A DNA stretch of 64,000 bases. It comes from Parus major (lineage: Eukaryota; Chordata; Aves; Passeriformes; Paridae). Below are positions 25,303-40,600 of this stretch, one piece after another. The notes beneath the pieces were generated by a model that saw nothing but the letters and a program-made list of their open reading frames with translations, ran no database searches and was not told the origin of the DNA. The DNA lies in assembly GCF_001522545.3 (NCBI RefSeq), contig NC_031776.1, positions 31,131,709 to 31,195,708 on the forward strand, read 5' to 3'. Both the position numbers and the translations under genes were made by a program. Within the stretch, counting starts at the first letter, position 1. Each line of letters starts with the position of its first letter.

Positions 25303-28300
25303 TTTACTATTGTTATTACTGAAGAGAACTAACTAACACTGTCTTTCTCTTCTTTCCTCCACAGAGATATGGATATGGTGGATGGGTACAGCTGGATCAT
25401 CACTGCAAGGTTTGGGCTGTTTGGTGCTCAGAGCTGATCTTGTTTTGCCATCAGGAATAAAAACTCACAATAGATCTATAAAGAAACGAAGTGGCAACAA
25501 GATTGGCTCTGTCTTTGATACAGATTTCTCTAGAGGTCTATTTTCTATGAAGTAGTATCAGGCCAAGTCCTAATATTTCTCAGCAGAACCTTTTTCCTGA
25601 AAGATGAAATTCACCCTCTATTGTATGAACTAGCATCCATTCTTCTTTATCATCTCATTTCAATACTTGAAATAGCTCTGAGAAAGTCTTTTCCACAACA
25701 TAGATCAGGCTAAAACAGATTACATATAGATTTGGGTTGAGTTAAATGCAGTCATCTGTATGAGAAGCAATCCCAAAAAGACTGGTATTTTAATAAACAA
25801 GGACAAGCCACCTGTGGAACCAATGTGGGGGTGGCACAGCTTTTGGGATATGTGGCAGCTGCAGGAAGGAGACAAGTATTGGACACACTTCTAGTGATTT
25901 TGTTACAGGTCTGATGCTAAAATTCTGTGCTAAAAATAGTTTGCATAGGAACTTTGTGGCAAGTCAATAATGGCCTTACATGCTCTGCTGAGAATTCCAT
26001 CTGGCCTACTTCCATCTGGAAATTTTGAATGACAAAAAGTGCATGGCAAAATAAAATCCTGTTCAGACATGTGGAGCTGGGGATGTTAATTCCTAAGATT
26101 TAAAAAAACCCAAAGGTTTCCCATATCATTCTCTGAAGAAGCACCAGGGTCAAACTGGAAGGAAATAATTACATGCATATTTTAAGAGTTCAATTTGGGA
26201 TGTGACTGAGTAGTTTAGTGATGGGAGAAGTTTAAATGTAGTTTGCTGAACCAAATCAGCTGGCAGGACTTAACATTAAATGTCTCTCACTTAATTTCCA
26301 CATATATTAATTAAAATGTTAAATATTAGATAATTTTTAGCATGGGACACAGTAGAGTAGAGTAGAGTAGAGTAGAGTAGAGTAGAGTAGAGTAGAGTAG
26401 NNNNNNNNNNNNNNNNNNNNNNNNNNNNNNNNNNNNNNNNNNNNNNNNNNNNNNNNNNNNNNNNNNNNNNNNNNNNNNNNNNNNNNNNNNNNNNNNNNNN
26501 ATAGAATAGAATAGAATAGAATAGAATAGAATAGAATAGAATAGAATAGAATAGAATAGAATAGAATAGAATAGAATAGAATAGAATAGAATAGTCCATC
26601 TATTCATATGTGATGAAATTCTACTCTGCCTTTTTTTGACACTCAAATATTTTTTTGTTAATTGGACAACCTGCATCAATGTACTATTTCTTAATGTGTT
26701 TGAGTGTATGGCTCCAGTAAACCTCTCCATCAGGTTGGAAAACTGGTTTTACAAGAACCTGAAGTATTTCACCAGGGGATCAGGACCCTGTAATTGTAGT
26801 ATTTCAAGTAATTTTCACAACCCATGATACAGCTAACAAGTAACTTGACAGGTTACCAAGGCAGCACACTTAGATTTGTTGAGGAGGGCTTTAAAATATT
26901 CATTAGGACAGTATAATTGTGAATGATGTATGAAGTTAATAACAAATTCAAGGTTAACAACAGTTTGAGTTCTCAGAAGAAGCGGATAGAACCTCCCCCA
27001 GTTGAGCACACTAGTAGTAAATATTCTGATTTAACAGGTTTTTTTCTTTAGAAAAATTGACAGGATAGGGGCCTTTGGAGAGAGAAATCCCTTTCTCCAA
27101 GGGCCGGAAGGCTGCCTTGCCCTGAGCTCCTGTTTCCTGGGAAGGTGAAGGAATAGCTGCTGTGTTTTCTAGTGTGGGTTTCAGTTTTTCCCTGCAGATG
27201 GAGTGTGTTCCCTGCCCAGTGCATCTGTGCATGACTGCACTTACCCACCCCACAGCATCAGGGGATCTTCTGCCTTTCCATTTACCCCTATAGCAGATTA
27301 AAACAACCAAGAAATACTATGGGCTTGCAGGTGTTGGTGAATTGTATCTCACCCCGTTTGTGCCAACAGAAGTCCTGTTGTGTCTGTAGCAGCTGGTGGG
27401 TACCCCTAATTGTGACAGACAATTTGCTTAATGTGGTGACACTGTGCCTTTCTTTGAACAATTCACACACAACCAAATATGAAATTTTAAAAGTTTCCAT
27501 GGTGATAAAGGAACAGTTTTAAATTTCATGACTGTGATAACATTTTGAACTTCCTTAGTCTGAAAATTGGTGGCATATGAGAAAGGCTTTACATTAATTC
27601 AGGTCTTGGGTTTATACTTTGGGGATTTTTGGGGGATTTTTTTCCCAAATTCTTCAATTTTTTTTTCATCACAAGCTGAAAACGTAATCTGAGTACACAA
27701 TAGGTATCCTTTTGTCTCAGTATCACTGGGAATAAAAAATCACTGGACTGACATTAACTGTGTTGCACAATTATTTCTGTAGTTACAGGAATCATTGTGA
27801 TGCTATTGACTTTAAAAGAACACATCCATACCCAAAGGGAAAATTTAGCACAGATTTAATTAGAGCATTGTTTTGAGGTCAAAATTTGGTTTGAGGATAA
27901 ACTTTGATTAAGGTACCTGGTATCTTTTCCAAATAAATATAATGTACATTGCAAAAGGAAGGGGATTCTTTTTATTGTTCTGAATAATTAAATCTGAACT
28001 ATAAATTATTGTCTTACCCATATCTATTTTAAAAATAGCCTTTGTTTAGAAATACCTACTGAATAGAAATAAAAGATCAAAATTCACTGGATTTCTGTAA
28101 GGAGCACAATATACTCAAGAACTGTAAATTAGCAGGTACTACTTTGTCACATTTATAATGTATGAAAATATCATTTTACAGGGACAGGCAAAGATGATGA
28201 AGGATGGGAAGGTTTTTAGAGTTATTCAAGAGAACTGCTGGGATCCAGAAGTACGGATTAAAGAGATGGACCAGTCAGGTACCTCCACAAAGGAATTCAA

Positions 28301-31300
28301 ATCTTGGTGCTTCATTTAGAATAACAACTTCTCTGTCAGTCCATCTGAAAGTGCTTAACAACAATATCAAAAATGAAGGTTTAGCATACTAATGCCTTGG
28401 TTTAAATCTGTTGAAAACTATTGGAAACTGACATGCTTGATACTCAGAAGGAACCTGTGCCCATAACTTTCCTTGTTCTCAAAAGCAATTTATTCCCCAT
28501 TAGAATTTATTAATTTTGGTGGGATTTAAGGCATGAAGGAACTCATTGACAAAAGTAAGGATGACTGACCCTAGACTTGAAATGGCACCATACATTCCTG
28601 TTCAAATGTTATTCACATCAAGGAGGAGGAATCCCTTTCATTTTTGTTCCAAATATTAAAAATACTCTTTTTACACATAGGATTCTCTTGTATGTGTTTC
28701 CTTTTCTAATACCTTTTTCCGATTTTGCCATGTTGCAGCTCTCTTCTGCTTTTGCTGGAGGACTCTGAGCAAGAACTGGTACAATTACTTTGCCAGAAAA
28801 GGGAGTTTTCCTCATTTAGAAACTTAACCAGGTGCCAAATTTGCAAATTTATTTTCCATCATGTTACATGCAAGCCACTAAATAAGGTTTGTAAGATGGA
28901 GACTGAGAATAAAGGAAAGATTTTCTAGGCTGATCAATTATTTTTACTAGTTCTTATTAATATTGTAATTCCAAGTTACTTTTGTAAGAGAAATATTATC
29001 TTACTAAAGATTATTTTTTCTTAGATTGAAGCCTGAATCAGTTTTAGTAGACACAGCTTGAGTATCTTCAACTTTTCATAAGGAACAAACACCTGAATTG
29101 CTTAAAATGAGCAGATATTGAACAAGTAGCATCTTTATGATTATTGTTTCCTCCTCTCAGGCCTTATCACCCTTGACATGCACATGAAAGAGGTTGCAGC
29201 CAGCAGGGAGTTGGTCTCTTCTCCAAGATAACGAGTAATAAACATCAAGAAATTGCCTGAAATTGCACCAGGGGAAGCTTTAGATTGGATATTATGAAAA
29301 ATTTCTTCACTAAAAGTGTTGTCAAGACCTGGAAGAGCCCTGGTGGAGTCCCCATCCCTGCAGGGATGTAAAGGATGTGTAGATATGGTGCTTGGAGACA
29401 TGGTTCAGTGGTGGGCTTGGTAGAACTGGATTAATGGTTGGAATCAGTGACTTTAGAGGTCTTTTCCAACCTAAATTATTCTGTGATTCTGTGTTAGGAG
29501 ACACTCTGGGTTATTCCTCTTAGGGAGGTTTAGTGCAACACCTAACTTAGGCTAGCTTGGGAGCTCACCAGGTAGTGGGCAATTTATGTAAACACAATTT
29601 AGATAATTTTAATCTACTTCATTTTCACCCTGGAAAAGTAGCATTTGAAACTCCAACTGTTAGACATTTAATGGGAACACCAGAAAGCCTTTGCAAACTC
29701 TGAAATAGGCTGCCTTGTCAAAGAGTCACAGAAACATGCCTTGACTAGACTGTAATGTTTCTCTGAGTTAGCTCAGGGATTTTGGGGATTACCAAATCAC
29801 TCCACTACAGAGTGGATCATAAATAGCCTTTGGGCAACCTTCTCTTTCAGATATTTCCCTCAGCACAAATGGCAAGTTTCTACAAAACAGTTCTGCCCCA
29901 TATATTTGTTGAAGACAAAGAGAAAACACAGGAGGATTTTTTTTTTTCCAATTTTTGCAGCAGCTCTCCAGAAAAGAAAATGTATCATGAAAGCAGCATC
30001 ACAATATTTCCTCATGAACTAAACAGTGCTCACTTGGTTAATAAAAAATCTAAACCTGTATGTTACAGCACCATCTGGTGACTTGTGCCCTAAAAATGTC
30101 CCTTTTTATTACAGCACTCCAGAATACAGACAGCAGCCAATTAATTATGTGGGGGAAAAAAATGTGTGGTGTTTTTCATTCTTTCATCCTTACTGCTCAG
30201 CTAATGATAGAGAATATGGACCACATTGATTCCTTTTTGGTTTAGAAAGCTGTAGCTACTTAGTTCAAAATCTGCTTTCTCTTACACAGGCTGAGATAGA
30301 TTATACCCAAAAATTTAACCTTCAAACATGGCATGATTTTGGGACAAAGATGCAAGGAGTCTCCCAGATGAACAAAATCTAGAATCAGTCACTGAAAGGT
30401 ATTTTTAACTCAGAGAGATAACTTCGAGCTTGGCTGTTAAAAGGCTTTGTTTGTGTAACACCCCAGAAATCTTGCTGGTAATAAGAAATGGTCTCCAGTG
30501 GACCAAAGAGACTCAATTAGTTCTCCTAATCATATGTCCTAGGTCTAATTGATGTACATACTTCTGTCTTGATCCACTCAATAAAACAAGCTATCCATGT
30601 AACTCAATAAAACGAGCTGTATAAGTAATTAACATCATGGTTCTGTGACACAAATCATCACATCTGAGAAAATATATCAGTTCATCCTAACTGCCTTTCC
30701 TTGTTATTTTATCTTTTGCAAAACCCTCTGAAGAGGGTAAAAAAGTAGAGACTGATTCTTCTTCCTAAAGCTAATGTCTAGGAACAGTCAGCTTGGAAAT
30801 GTACTTTAAGGTTTATGTTAAATTTGCTCAGAAGTGTAAAAATGGGTTGAAAACAGATACAAAGGTTATTGTGGAAAACATGGAGAATGTTTTCAACAGA
30901 CTTATCAAGAATCCATATTGATGGATGATCCAGCTTCGATAATTCAGTATTTATGTAATTTTGCAGACCTAATCCTTACCCCTAAACAATTGCTGCTGTA
31001 CATAATATTAATAATATCTTGTAGCAATCTGAGTCAGCTTCTCCTCTTGTTTCCTACTTAAACTTCTGAGGAGGAGGATAAATCATTTTAATAATTCAAA
31101 TGTTTTGGCAAGTCATTGTCTTAGAGTTCATTCTCCTAGAGTTTTTTCTGCCATCTTTTGTTTAGTCATTTTACTACTAACAGCCAAGATAATTTTTTTA
31201 AAGCATGACAAGATATGTGCAAAAATACTACAAGCAGACCTAAAAAAACCACCAAAACAGTTTTGCATGTAACTATTTTGTGAATTCCTAATTATTATTT

Positions 31301-31594
31301 ACTGTTTGTTTGTCTGCCAGGTTCATTTTTTTCACTCCTGTCACACACAGTGTTATGATATAGATTTGTGTTTGAGCAGGAACAAAACAACATGGACTTA
31401 ATTATTTTTATTTTTAATATCAAAGCTTTTCTGAAAACAGGAAGATTCTTTTATATTTACAGCCTCAGTAGTTCAGACACAAGATGAATGATTCCTAACA
31501 CAATACAGCTTTGGGAACACTTAGGATAACATTGTTTAACAAGCATTGTTAACATAATGTTATTTATCTTTGGGCTAATTCATTTATTTATTTA

Positions 31595-31645
<51 letters not shown>

Positions 31646-34600
31646 AAATTAACCCCAAAGTAAANAGAAATTAACCCCAAAGTAAACTTGAATTACTGTA
31701 TTCTGTTGGTTTAATGTCAGTTTCATTCATGTGAGAGTAATACTAAATTGCTTTTTTAATTGTTTGTACATGTGCATACTAAATACTTTTAAAATCAAAA
31801 AAACTAATTTCACAAATTATCTGGTATGAATATGGTAGTGGTTTTTTTCTTTCTATTTAGCAAAAATATCCAAATCCTAATAAATTTATACAGTATGAGG
31901 TTTGTTGCCATGATCCTTAATTTAAAAAAAATAATTTTTCCATGTCACTGTTAAATCTTTCTTATCATTAAAGCTTTTACATTCTGCCTCTCAAACCAAA
32001 GTACTTTCTTATTTGTAACATTTTATCAAAAACAGACAACAAAAAAGGAAAGCATTAATATTTTCTTTTTCTTACTCAGGAGTCACCGTCCAAGTCCTGT
32101 CCACAGTCCCTGTAATGTTCAGCTACTGGGTAGGTTCCACTTAACCTATTTTGTAATTCATATGTGGCAACATCTTTAAATGCAAAAGCCTCTTCCTACA
32201 AATTGATTTAGTCACTAGAATTGTTCTGCTGTGAAAACAAAAAGGCAAAAAAAGAAAGTAGTGCAGGTATGAGAAGATGTCTGCAGGATGTCCTGGCAAA
32301 GCTCCACACTGGAGCACACACAGTGAGAAAAGATGAAACAACTGAATTTCTTCTTGGGGCCTTATGAGAGCAGCTGGAAATGATGAGAAAAAAATATGTA
32401 CATGAATCCATGGTTAGCAGGCAGATATATACATACACATTCTAAGAAAACTAGACATCAACCAGTATTTTCTCAGGAAAAAAAAAAAAAAAGACATAAC
32501 AGATATATTTGTGGCCTTGTCCCACTTTCTTTTTAATGTGGCATGGGACTCATTAACCTAGCATGCTTTGAATTTTAAAATTCAGGAGCAAATTTAAGTT
32601 TCTATGTTCCCCACATGGTGATCTTGAATACTTCAAAGAAATAAAGATAAGCTGAGGAGATAAATCACAGCACAATGCTGTTCTAAATACATTCTGAATG
32701 TGACTATTAAGCAACGTGTACAGGTCAAGATGTTTATATGTAAATGGATTTGTGCATTAAAAACCATTGTGTTAAGCCCATATATAAGAAATACCATTGA
32801 TATTCAGAATTTCTTGAGAGTAACATCTCCTCAGAATTTTATTCTGGTATCTAAGGGAATATTTTCCATTAAATATGTATGGGGTGGTGGGAACTGATTG
32901 ATTGTATGAATATCGCACTTTCTTATTAGAATTACGGATGTTATCTACTTCTAAATGTTAGAGAAGTTTGTCCAAGCTGTCTCTGTAGAATTCATATGCT
33001 CCAGCATCTCACATTTCTTATTTTTATTTTTTCAGCTCCAGTAATAGGAGAGTAAATATTCATTGCTATGTATAAAAATTATATACTGAGGTTTTTGCAT
33101 TGGTAAACAAAAACAGGGGACTGCTTTACACAAAAGACCAGATACTTATGTGCATCAGCAACCTGGGCTTTATTACACTCATCCTCAGCAGTAAAGGCAA
33201 CAGCAGTTGATAAAATATTCAAGAGAAGAAGCAGAACTGCACCCAGAGGTTTTAAAGCAAGGCAGAATTTAGCCCTACTGTTTTCCAACTATTCAGAACT
33301 GCAAAGCAAATTTGGGTCCAAACCTTGTCTATCAGTTGTTTGCAATGACATTTATCCAATAACTTCCAAAGGTGATAGCATTTGAGAACTATATTTAAAT
33401 GTACTGTTCTGCTTCGTATCTTACCAGGCCAAACCTCAGGATACTTTAGATCTCGCTCAGATATTAAATAATGACTTAGCTGCTACGGTAAAAAAGTACC
33501 CCAAGAGGTTTATTGGGCTGGGCACGTTACCTCTGCAAGCTCCAGACCTGGCAGTGAAGGAAATGCATCGCTGTGTGAATGAACTTGGATTTCCTGGAGT
33601 GCAGATAGGATCTCATGTCAATGAGTGGAACCTGAATGCCCCAGAGCTGCACGCTATTTACGCTGTGAGTAGCTGCTGCTTTCCTTCTTTGGGGGAATAC
33701 TGTGATATGGAAATCTGTCTAAAAGTATCTTAGAGCACATTCAGTCATCATCTGAACCTTCTAATCTACCTAGTGATCAGAGAGACTCAGCTTTAATTGT
33801 AAATGATAATTCTTTCTTTATAGGATATAATGGCAATAATACAATGATTTCTGAAACATATTTTATAATAATGAATAAAAAAATTTGTTTTATTATACAA
33901 GTTCTCACTGTCGATCTGCCTTCTTAATTTGTGAGGGTAAGTGCAATATCAAATACATTCTGCACTGTTTGCATTTGAGTTCAAGTCACTGTATTCTATT
34001 GAAATAATTGATAAAACTCCCTGAGATTATCAGATGCCTACAGCACCAAAGTACCACTCACAACTATGTAAACAGGACCAAAATTTCCAAACTGAATGTA
34101 TTGATTATCAAATGAATTAATAGATAGCATTTCTTAAATAGTCTGAGGTCCAGATGAGGGTGGTCATTTGTCTAAATTAGGGGTTTAATCAATGTCCATT
34201 CTGAATCTGTTTCTTAAGTTATTAGAGCTGTCATCTCAGAATTGATTCACAGAGATTATTTTGCAGGATGCTCAATTTATTTCGAAGCTCTGTTGGTGCA
34301 GCAGCTGGACTATTTGTTTTTATGGCCATACACAGTCAGGAATCCACATCTGTTCTTGGAGATGCCCACATTTATGGAATCACAGCACAGCTGAGGTTGG
34401 GAGGGGCCTCTGGGGGCCACCTGAACCAACCCCCTGCTCAAGCAGAGTCACCTACAGCCCAGGACCATGCCCAGGTGGCTTTTAAATATCTCCAAGGATG
34501 GAAACTCCACAATCCTCTGGGCAACCTGATGTTTCCTGATCTCCACTGAATCTTCTCTCCTTGGGGCCAGAGTCCCAGTTCTCTCAGCATTTCCTCACAG

Positions 34601-37600
34601 GAGAGATGCTCAGTCCTTTCATCATCTTGGAACTCTCTCCAGTTTGGAACTCTCCAACTCCGTGTCTCTCTGTTACTGAGATCCCTCTCTTGTTCTGGGA
34701 TCTCTCTCTTATACTGAACATCCTTCAGCTTATCTTTCACACATGTAGGAAGTAACCCCTTTCATTTTTAGAAACATTTCTGGATAATACAGATTATGAA
34801 ATTAAGCCATATTGGATAACTAACTTTGCCAAACTACCAGGCCAGTTATTGAGCTGCTATTTTTAGTTTACAAATGTAGATGGCAATTATTCTCCACTAT
34901 CCAAAAGTTGCAGCTTTTATTTATGCATGTATGGGTAAATAAACCAAAATTTTTCAAATGTGTGATAATCTCCTTAGCAACAAGAGCATGTCCAGAAATA
35001 CATCTGATAAAATGAAGCTGTTAAATCCTGGTTAAGCATATGAATGACTCTGATGACTGTGTATTCAAAATTAAGCACACAGTTAAATTACACAGTCAGA
35101 GTCGGTATCCAACACTAGTCTTCTGTTTTCCTTTCCAAAGATGTCAGTAGTTTTGGAGAAATTACCATACTTGTGTAGAGGTGGATTATTGATCAGAATA
35201 CAACCAGATTTTGAACTCTTAGGAAGAATTAGGAATATTTTTTAATTCTTTTAAGCCAGACAGAGGGCCAAAGGGCACAAATGTAGTGCAACTCAATAAA
35301 AATTTCTGAATGCAGCTGGAAAACCATCCTCAAATGATTCTATAAGACATAATGGGAATTCATTCTTATATTTTTAATGAAACTAAATGAATGTTTGCTT
35401 GAACTGAGTTTCATACTACAGGATGGCTGAAAAACATAGCTGGAAAAGCATTTTTATACTGCATTATTCTGAGAAACACTTGGTTCACTAAAGAGATGTT
35501 ATCATCTAGGCTTCCAGTCCTGTAGTCACAGGAAGAGCTGTGAAGCTGATTGAGGACTTCAGAATACGGCTCAGAGGAGTAAATACAGCCAGCTATTGCT
35601 TATAGTTCTTACCTGTTTCATTTTCATTACTAGTGCTACTGCTCAGTACAGATTTGCAGGTCTTTGAAAAGCATGACTAAGATCTAAGATGCATTTTGCT
35701 ATGATTAGTCAAGATTTAGACTTTTTCTTTTTGCTGCAGGCCGCTGAGAAATTAAATTGCTGTCTCTTTGTGCATCCCTGGGACATGCAGATAGATGGGA
35801 GGATGTCCAAATATTGGTTTCCCTGGCTAATAGGTAAGTGTATATTTACTGTGCTTAACCTACATTTATGAACTGGATTATGCCCAGGAGATTGTTGCCA
35901 AATAAAGTAAAAGAACAGAAAAAATAAGATCATTTTTCTGTCTTTCTTTTTTTTTAGTATTAAGACTATTTGTGTAAACTCAGCAGTCATTTGTTTCTAA
36001 GATTGTTTAGTATTTCTTTTAAATACTTGGAATTAAAATTATTCAGACTAGCAACACAATATACAATTCTTTTTTGCCTTAAATACAAAGAGCAGATAAC
36101 AAGGAAGAAGTGAATCATCACAGAAAAAAGCTCCTCAAAAATAAAGGAGTAAATGAAAGAGTAAGCCAAATCAAACATTTCCTAGAATTTACTGGGTTAT
36201 TTCTTAGAAACAGCTTGGTCAGAGAGGAAATAAATCAACTGTAGCTGAAACAATATGTACTTTGAAAGCTCTCAGAAGATGTAGGATATTATCTAGTTTC
36301 CATTTTTTCCCCATTTGATGGGTAAATCATAACACTGAATAACAGGAACAGGGTTTTTCTGCTACCCAGAGCTGTTTAGACCTGATTCTACCCTCATGTA
36401 TTTTGTTCTGCACTGGTTTATTTTTCATGGCTTTGCACTGCCGCCAGTTCTGAAAAACATATAAAACATTCATTTACTACACGTTCTGCTTGGAAAATCT
36501 TCCTGTCCCAAACACCAGTGCATTATCTTAAATGTCAGTTAATCTTAATCAGAGCAGGCTCAACAACACAGATCTAAGAAGAAAATAAAATTATTGCATT
36601 AACAAAGCGTAAATAGAATATTTTCCTACTAAGCCTAATAAGGTTTTGCATCTGAGCACATGGTGAAACATTAATGAAACATAACCCTTTGAGATGGATA
36701 GGTGTTGTTTCCCCCATAGATGAGAGTAGCTCCATTCCTAATTTCAAGCTGGATGTCTAAAGTTGGATGTTTAAAATGGCATGATATTCTAAATATGTTG
36801 GGTGTGATCAGAAGCTGAGGCTTGCTGTAAGAACCTAAATTCCTGCTCTGTGCATCCAACTCAGCCAGGAGCAAAGAGAGAGACAAGTTAGTTCTAAACT
36901 GTAGGATCTGACATCCTGGTCATAACCAAACCCCAAATCTGTGTTGGAATATCAATCTATGTATCTGCCCCACTTTCCACACCAAAGAAACCCACAAGCA
37001 GATGTGAGATGACACCCTGGCATATTCCAGATTTGTCTTTGAGCAAGGATAATCGGAATCAGGCCTGTACTTGATATTTCAGGACATACCCAGCCTGTCT
37101 ACCATCTGTCCTAGTGGCATGGAGTAAAAACTGGACTGAGAATTCAGAAGACCTTCACTTCCAGGCCCGTGTCTTTATTTCAGTTAATTAGAGTTCAACT
37201 CTGTGTCCCTCCAGTAGAAATAACGCATGACCTTTGGCAGCTGTCCTGCAACTATTACTTTTTCAGTTGGCTCAAGGCTAATGGAAGAAATAACTTTTCA
37301 AAATCAAATAGGAAGTTCAAAAAGTAAAGCTCTTATACAATTAAGACATTTTTCTTCTTAGGCATGCCAACAGAAACAACCATGGCTATTTGCTCCATGA
37401 TTATGGGAGGAGTTTTTGAAAAATTCCCTAAGCTGAAAGTTTGCTTTGCACATGGAGGTGAGTAGTGTACCATGTGAAACTCCTGTTCTTTGGCTGAGCA
37501 TGGCACAGTTGTATTTTCTAGTATCTCAGGCAATGGGGCCACCACGTGAAGCCTGCCACCAGCTGAGCACTGTCACCCCAAAGAAGACAGTCTCACAGAT

Positions 37601-40600
37601 CATAACAGGGCTTTTATGAATGCTCTCCAGCCTGCAGGGTTTGAACTGCTACAACAGCCTTTAAGGGAAACAGAAAGGAAGAGGAGGCAGCAGGTGGTTT
37701 AAGGAAAGGGACAGGGAAGCAGCAGGAGGAATTTGGGCATCACAGCAGTGAAAAAGTGAGTAAAACAGAGAAAGGGGCTAATGAAGGTAAAGGAATAAAA
37801 ACCACTGGTGCAGAGCACTTTCACTGTAAAGAGCTGACAGGAAAACTTACAGATCTTTGGTGATAAGGTGGCTTTTTTCCCCTCTTACATATTTTTAGCT
37901 TATTAAAAGTTATTAAAAATTCCTTCTTGCAGGTGGAGCTTTTCCATACACAGTGGGTCGAATCTCCCATGGATTCAATGTGCGCCCTGATTTGTGTGCC
38001 ATGGATAATAAGGTGGATCCAAGAAAATACCTTGGCTCATTTTACACAGACTCTCTTGTCCACGACCGTGGGGCACTAAGGCTGCTAACAAGTGTAGTTG
38101 GAGAGGTGAGTTTTAGTGCTTCCAGAAGTGGGTGAGTCATTCTTCAGGTAATTTTCCAGGAAATAGAAAAAGGAGAAGAGAAGAAGAAAGCAGGAAGAAA
38201 ATGTCACCCAGTGAAATAAATTGATGGGCTTCTGCCATGTTGATAATGCTTTTACCACATGGATTAATTGAAATGGGTTTCATCCAGGAAATCATGCACT
38301 GTCAACCTTAGTTCCAACCTTCTCTAAGCTTGTTCAGGGTGGGACTTCAAGCAAAGACTGCTTCAAGTTGGAGGCCTTCTTTCAAATGGCTTAATTTTCA
38401 AATTAAAGTGTGTGCTTGAAGAAATCAAGTTGTATTTCCACTAGGGTAGTTATAGACAGAAAAAAAAATCAGTAATAAGTAAAGTCTTTGTGAGTATCTC
38501 AGAGAAACAATGAATCATTATGGGCTTGCAGAAGTATTTTAGTTGTTTGTAAAGAAATCTTTGTAGTTTAGCAAACCATTTAAATGAGGTACAGCATGGG
38601 ACAGAAATATCCTAAAACATTCAAATAATCCCTTCTCATTTAGTAAATGCTCAGTAAAGGATTGAGGATGGCATCTCTCATGCCAGCTTCCAGTGGATCA
38701 CTGCAAATCAGCTAGATACTTGTCTTTGTACCTTGATTTCTGCACGTCACAGAGTGTGTGCAGCCAGAGGCAGATACCTACCAGATGTCAAATCAGAAAT
38801 GCAAGCTCTGACAGAGATTTTCTTGTCTCAACTGCTGCAGTCCTGTTTCCTGTACATCAGTGTCTAGGCTCACATGGTATGGGGCTTTTGCTGTCATTAG
38901 GGCCTCCTATGTGACCAAAGTTCACAAACACCACTCAGCTGATTGGGTTTTTTCTACAAAAAAAAAAAAAAAGGATCTGTTGATTTCCCATTACCCTCTC
39001 TAATATTCTGAACAGGTCACTGCAATAAATCTGCTCTAGAACTGGTACAGAAGTGACTTGCCTAGGCCAGACAAAAATAGCAATGCAGCACTATTGCTTT
39101 CTTTATTATGGTACTCTGAGCTCAGGTATCACACTTTAAAATTGGTGGGTTTTCAGTTCATGCTGCAGGAAGTCTGTAGCTTTGTGATTGGACTTGTGCC
39201 TGCATGTTCCCTGCAGAACTTGTGCCTTTTAGGAAAACTTTGCATTTGAAGATTCATGGAAAATTAAATCATGTGACAGCACAGCTACAGCTTGAAACAA
39301 TAGTATGGGAACTTTTGTGAAGTGTGTATGTTTGTACAATACAATAACCTGCAGCTCTAAGGAGTGGAGACAATATCTTTTTTGTTAAACCCACCCTGAA
39401 CCAAAAATAGATTTATGGAAGAAGCCCCATAAAATGTGGCCAAAATCCTGCCCTGGAGCCTCTTTCCGTTAGAAAGAACTAAGATAAAAGCCAGGTCAAT
39501 TTACTCAAGAAAGATCTGCTAATAAGCTGGAAAGTTCTGATGACATCAGTGGGTATTAACTCGGGTGGCATTTGCCATCTCTGTGCCAGGGATTAATTTT
39601 GAGCACCAGATGGGTTACTAATAAAATACTAGGGTTCCTGCCCAACACTGATTTCTTTTAAATTCTGTTACCAACCTCTAAATAGCAAATGTATCATGGT
39701 CCACAGCCCAGTAGTTTTTGATAGGCATTATCTTTTGAAACTGTAGCTTAGAATAAGCAAGTGGCTTTAAGGTGTTTTTTACAATAGATTTTAAAATTTT
39801 ACTCTGTGTGATGTGCACATCCATTTTACAAGACACCTAAAGGCTTATGGAGTAACAGATCAATACTTGCCTCTGTTACCTCCCTTTCTGATAAATCTCC
39901 CCAAATCCAGACCATGTTCATTCTAAGTATATTTTTGTTCCACGTGCAATTCTAGTACACAGGATGAGTCTAGCTCTTGAATTTCAAATTGGCAGTGCAA
40001 GGAGAAAAGGTCACTTGTTTGTTCCCTTTTTACCCATCTTAAAATGTTGGGAGATATGTATTGCCATTGTTAGAAAGACCTTGGTAAATTAACAGCTGTG
40101 TGACTCAGTCTGCATGGAACCACAGATTCTTTTTGTGATCTGAATCTGTTAAGCTGAACTGTAGATGTCGAGAGCAAAGCAGCAAAAAAGGGAAAAACAG
40201 AAAGCACAATAGGATGCTGAATCCATTGCTGAAGAATTGAAGTTTTTTTCTGTCTGAACTTGTGTAGCACATGAGTCTCAGGGCACTTCTGCTTCAGAGT
40301 CAGCTTTGCATCTCAAGGCTGCTCTAAACTATTGTTATTTTGGAAAAGTTTCTGTCTTTGAACCACACTTTAATTTCTCTACTTTTCATCTTAAGAAGCT
40401 GCACATAGACTCTGATCCTTAGTTGTGATTAGTCTTTGCAACTGGAATTTAGTTCTTTGAGGAGAGAGAGATTATGGACTGTAATTAGATAATCTAAAAG
40501 TCACTCAGCATTAGCCTCTCTGATATCTTATTTATTTTGTCAAAAGACTTTTAAAAGTAAGAGTCTTAACACAATAAATTTGGCCACACAGGATATTGGT

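Larger units (their letters stand above)
22431..25364 (+). other. ACMSD: ACMSD intron 1
   Basis: 2.9 kb of AT-rich sequence with a (TTG)n run at 23049-23069, an HNF1-like site at 24938 and a (TTA)n run at 25268-25302 close to the acceptor. No transposon was recognised. Confidence 0.85.
28279..32079 (+). other. ACMSD: ACMSD intron 3
   Basis: 3.8 kb holding a CR1 fragment at 29.2-29.5 kb, a 17-bp direct repeat (ACTCAATAAAACRAGCT at 30576 and 30602), an (AT)n run and the single-N artefact at 31.6 kb. Otherwise AT-rich unique sequence. Confidence 0.85.

Noticed and set aside
26291..26730. ORFs with ILFYS repeats running through N
   Set aside because: They are the translated pentanucleotide satellite interrupted by an assembly gap.
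28204..28392. 62-codon ORF over ACMSD exon 3
   Set aside because: It is an out-of-frame shadow of the real exon.
34261..34755. Several 60-100 codon ORFs in ACMSD intron 5
   Set aside because: They lie within the CR1 fragment and reflect its composition.
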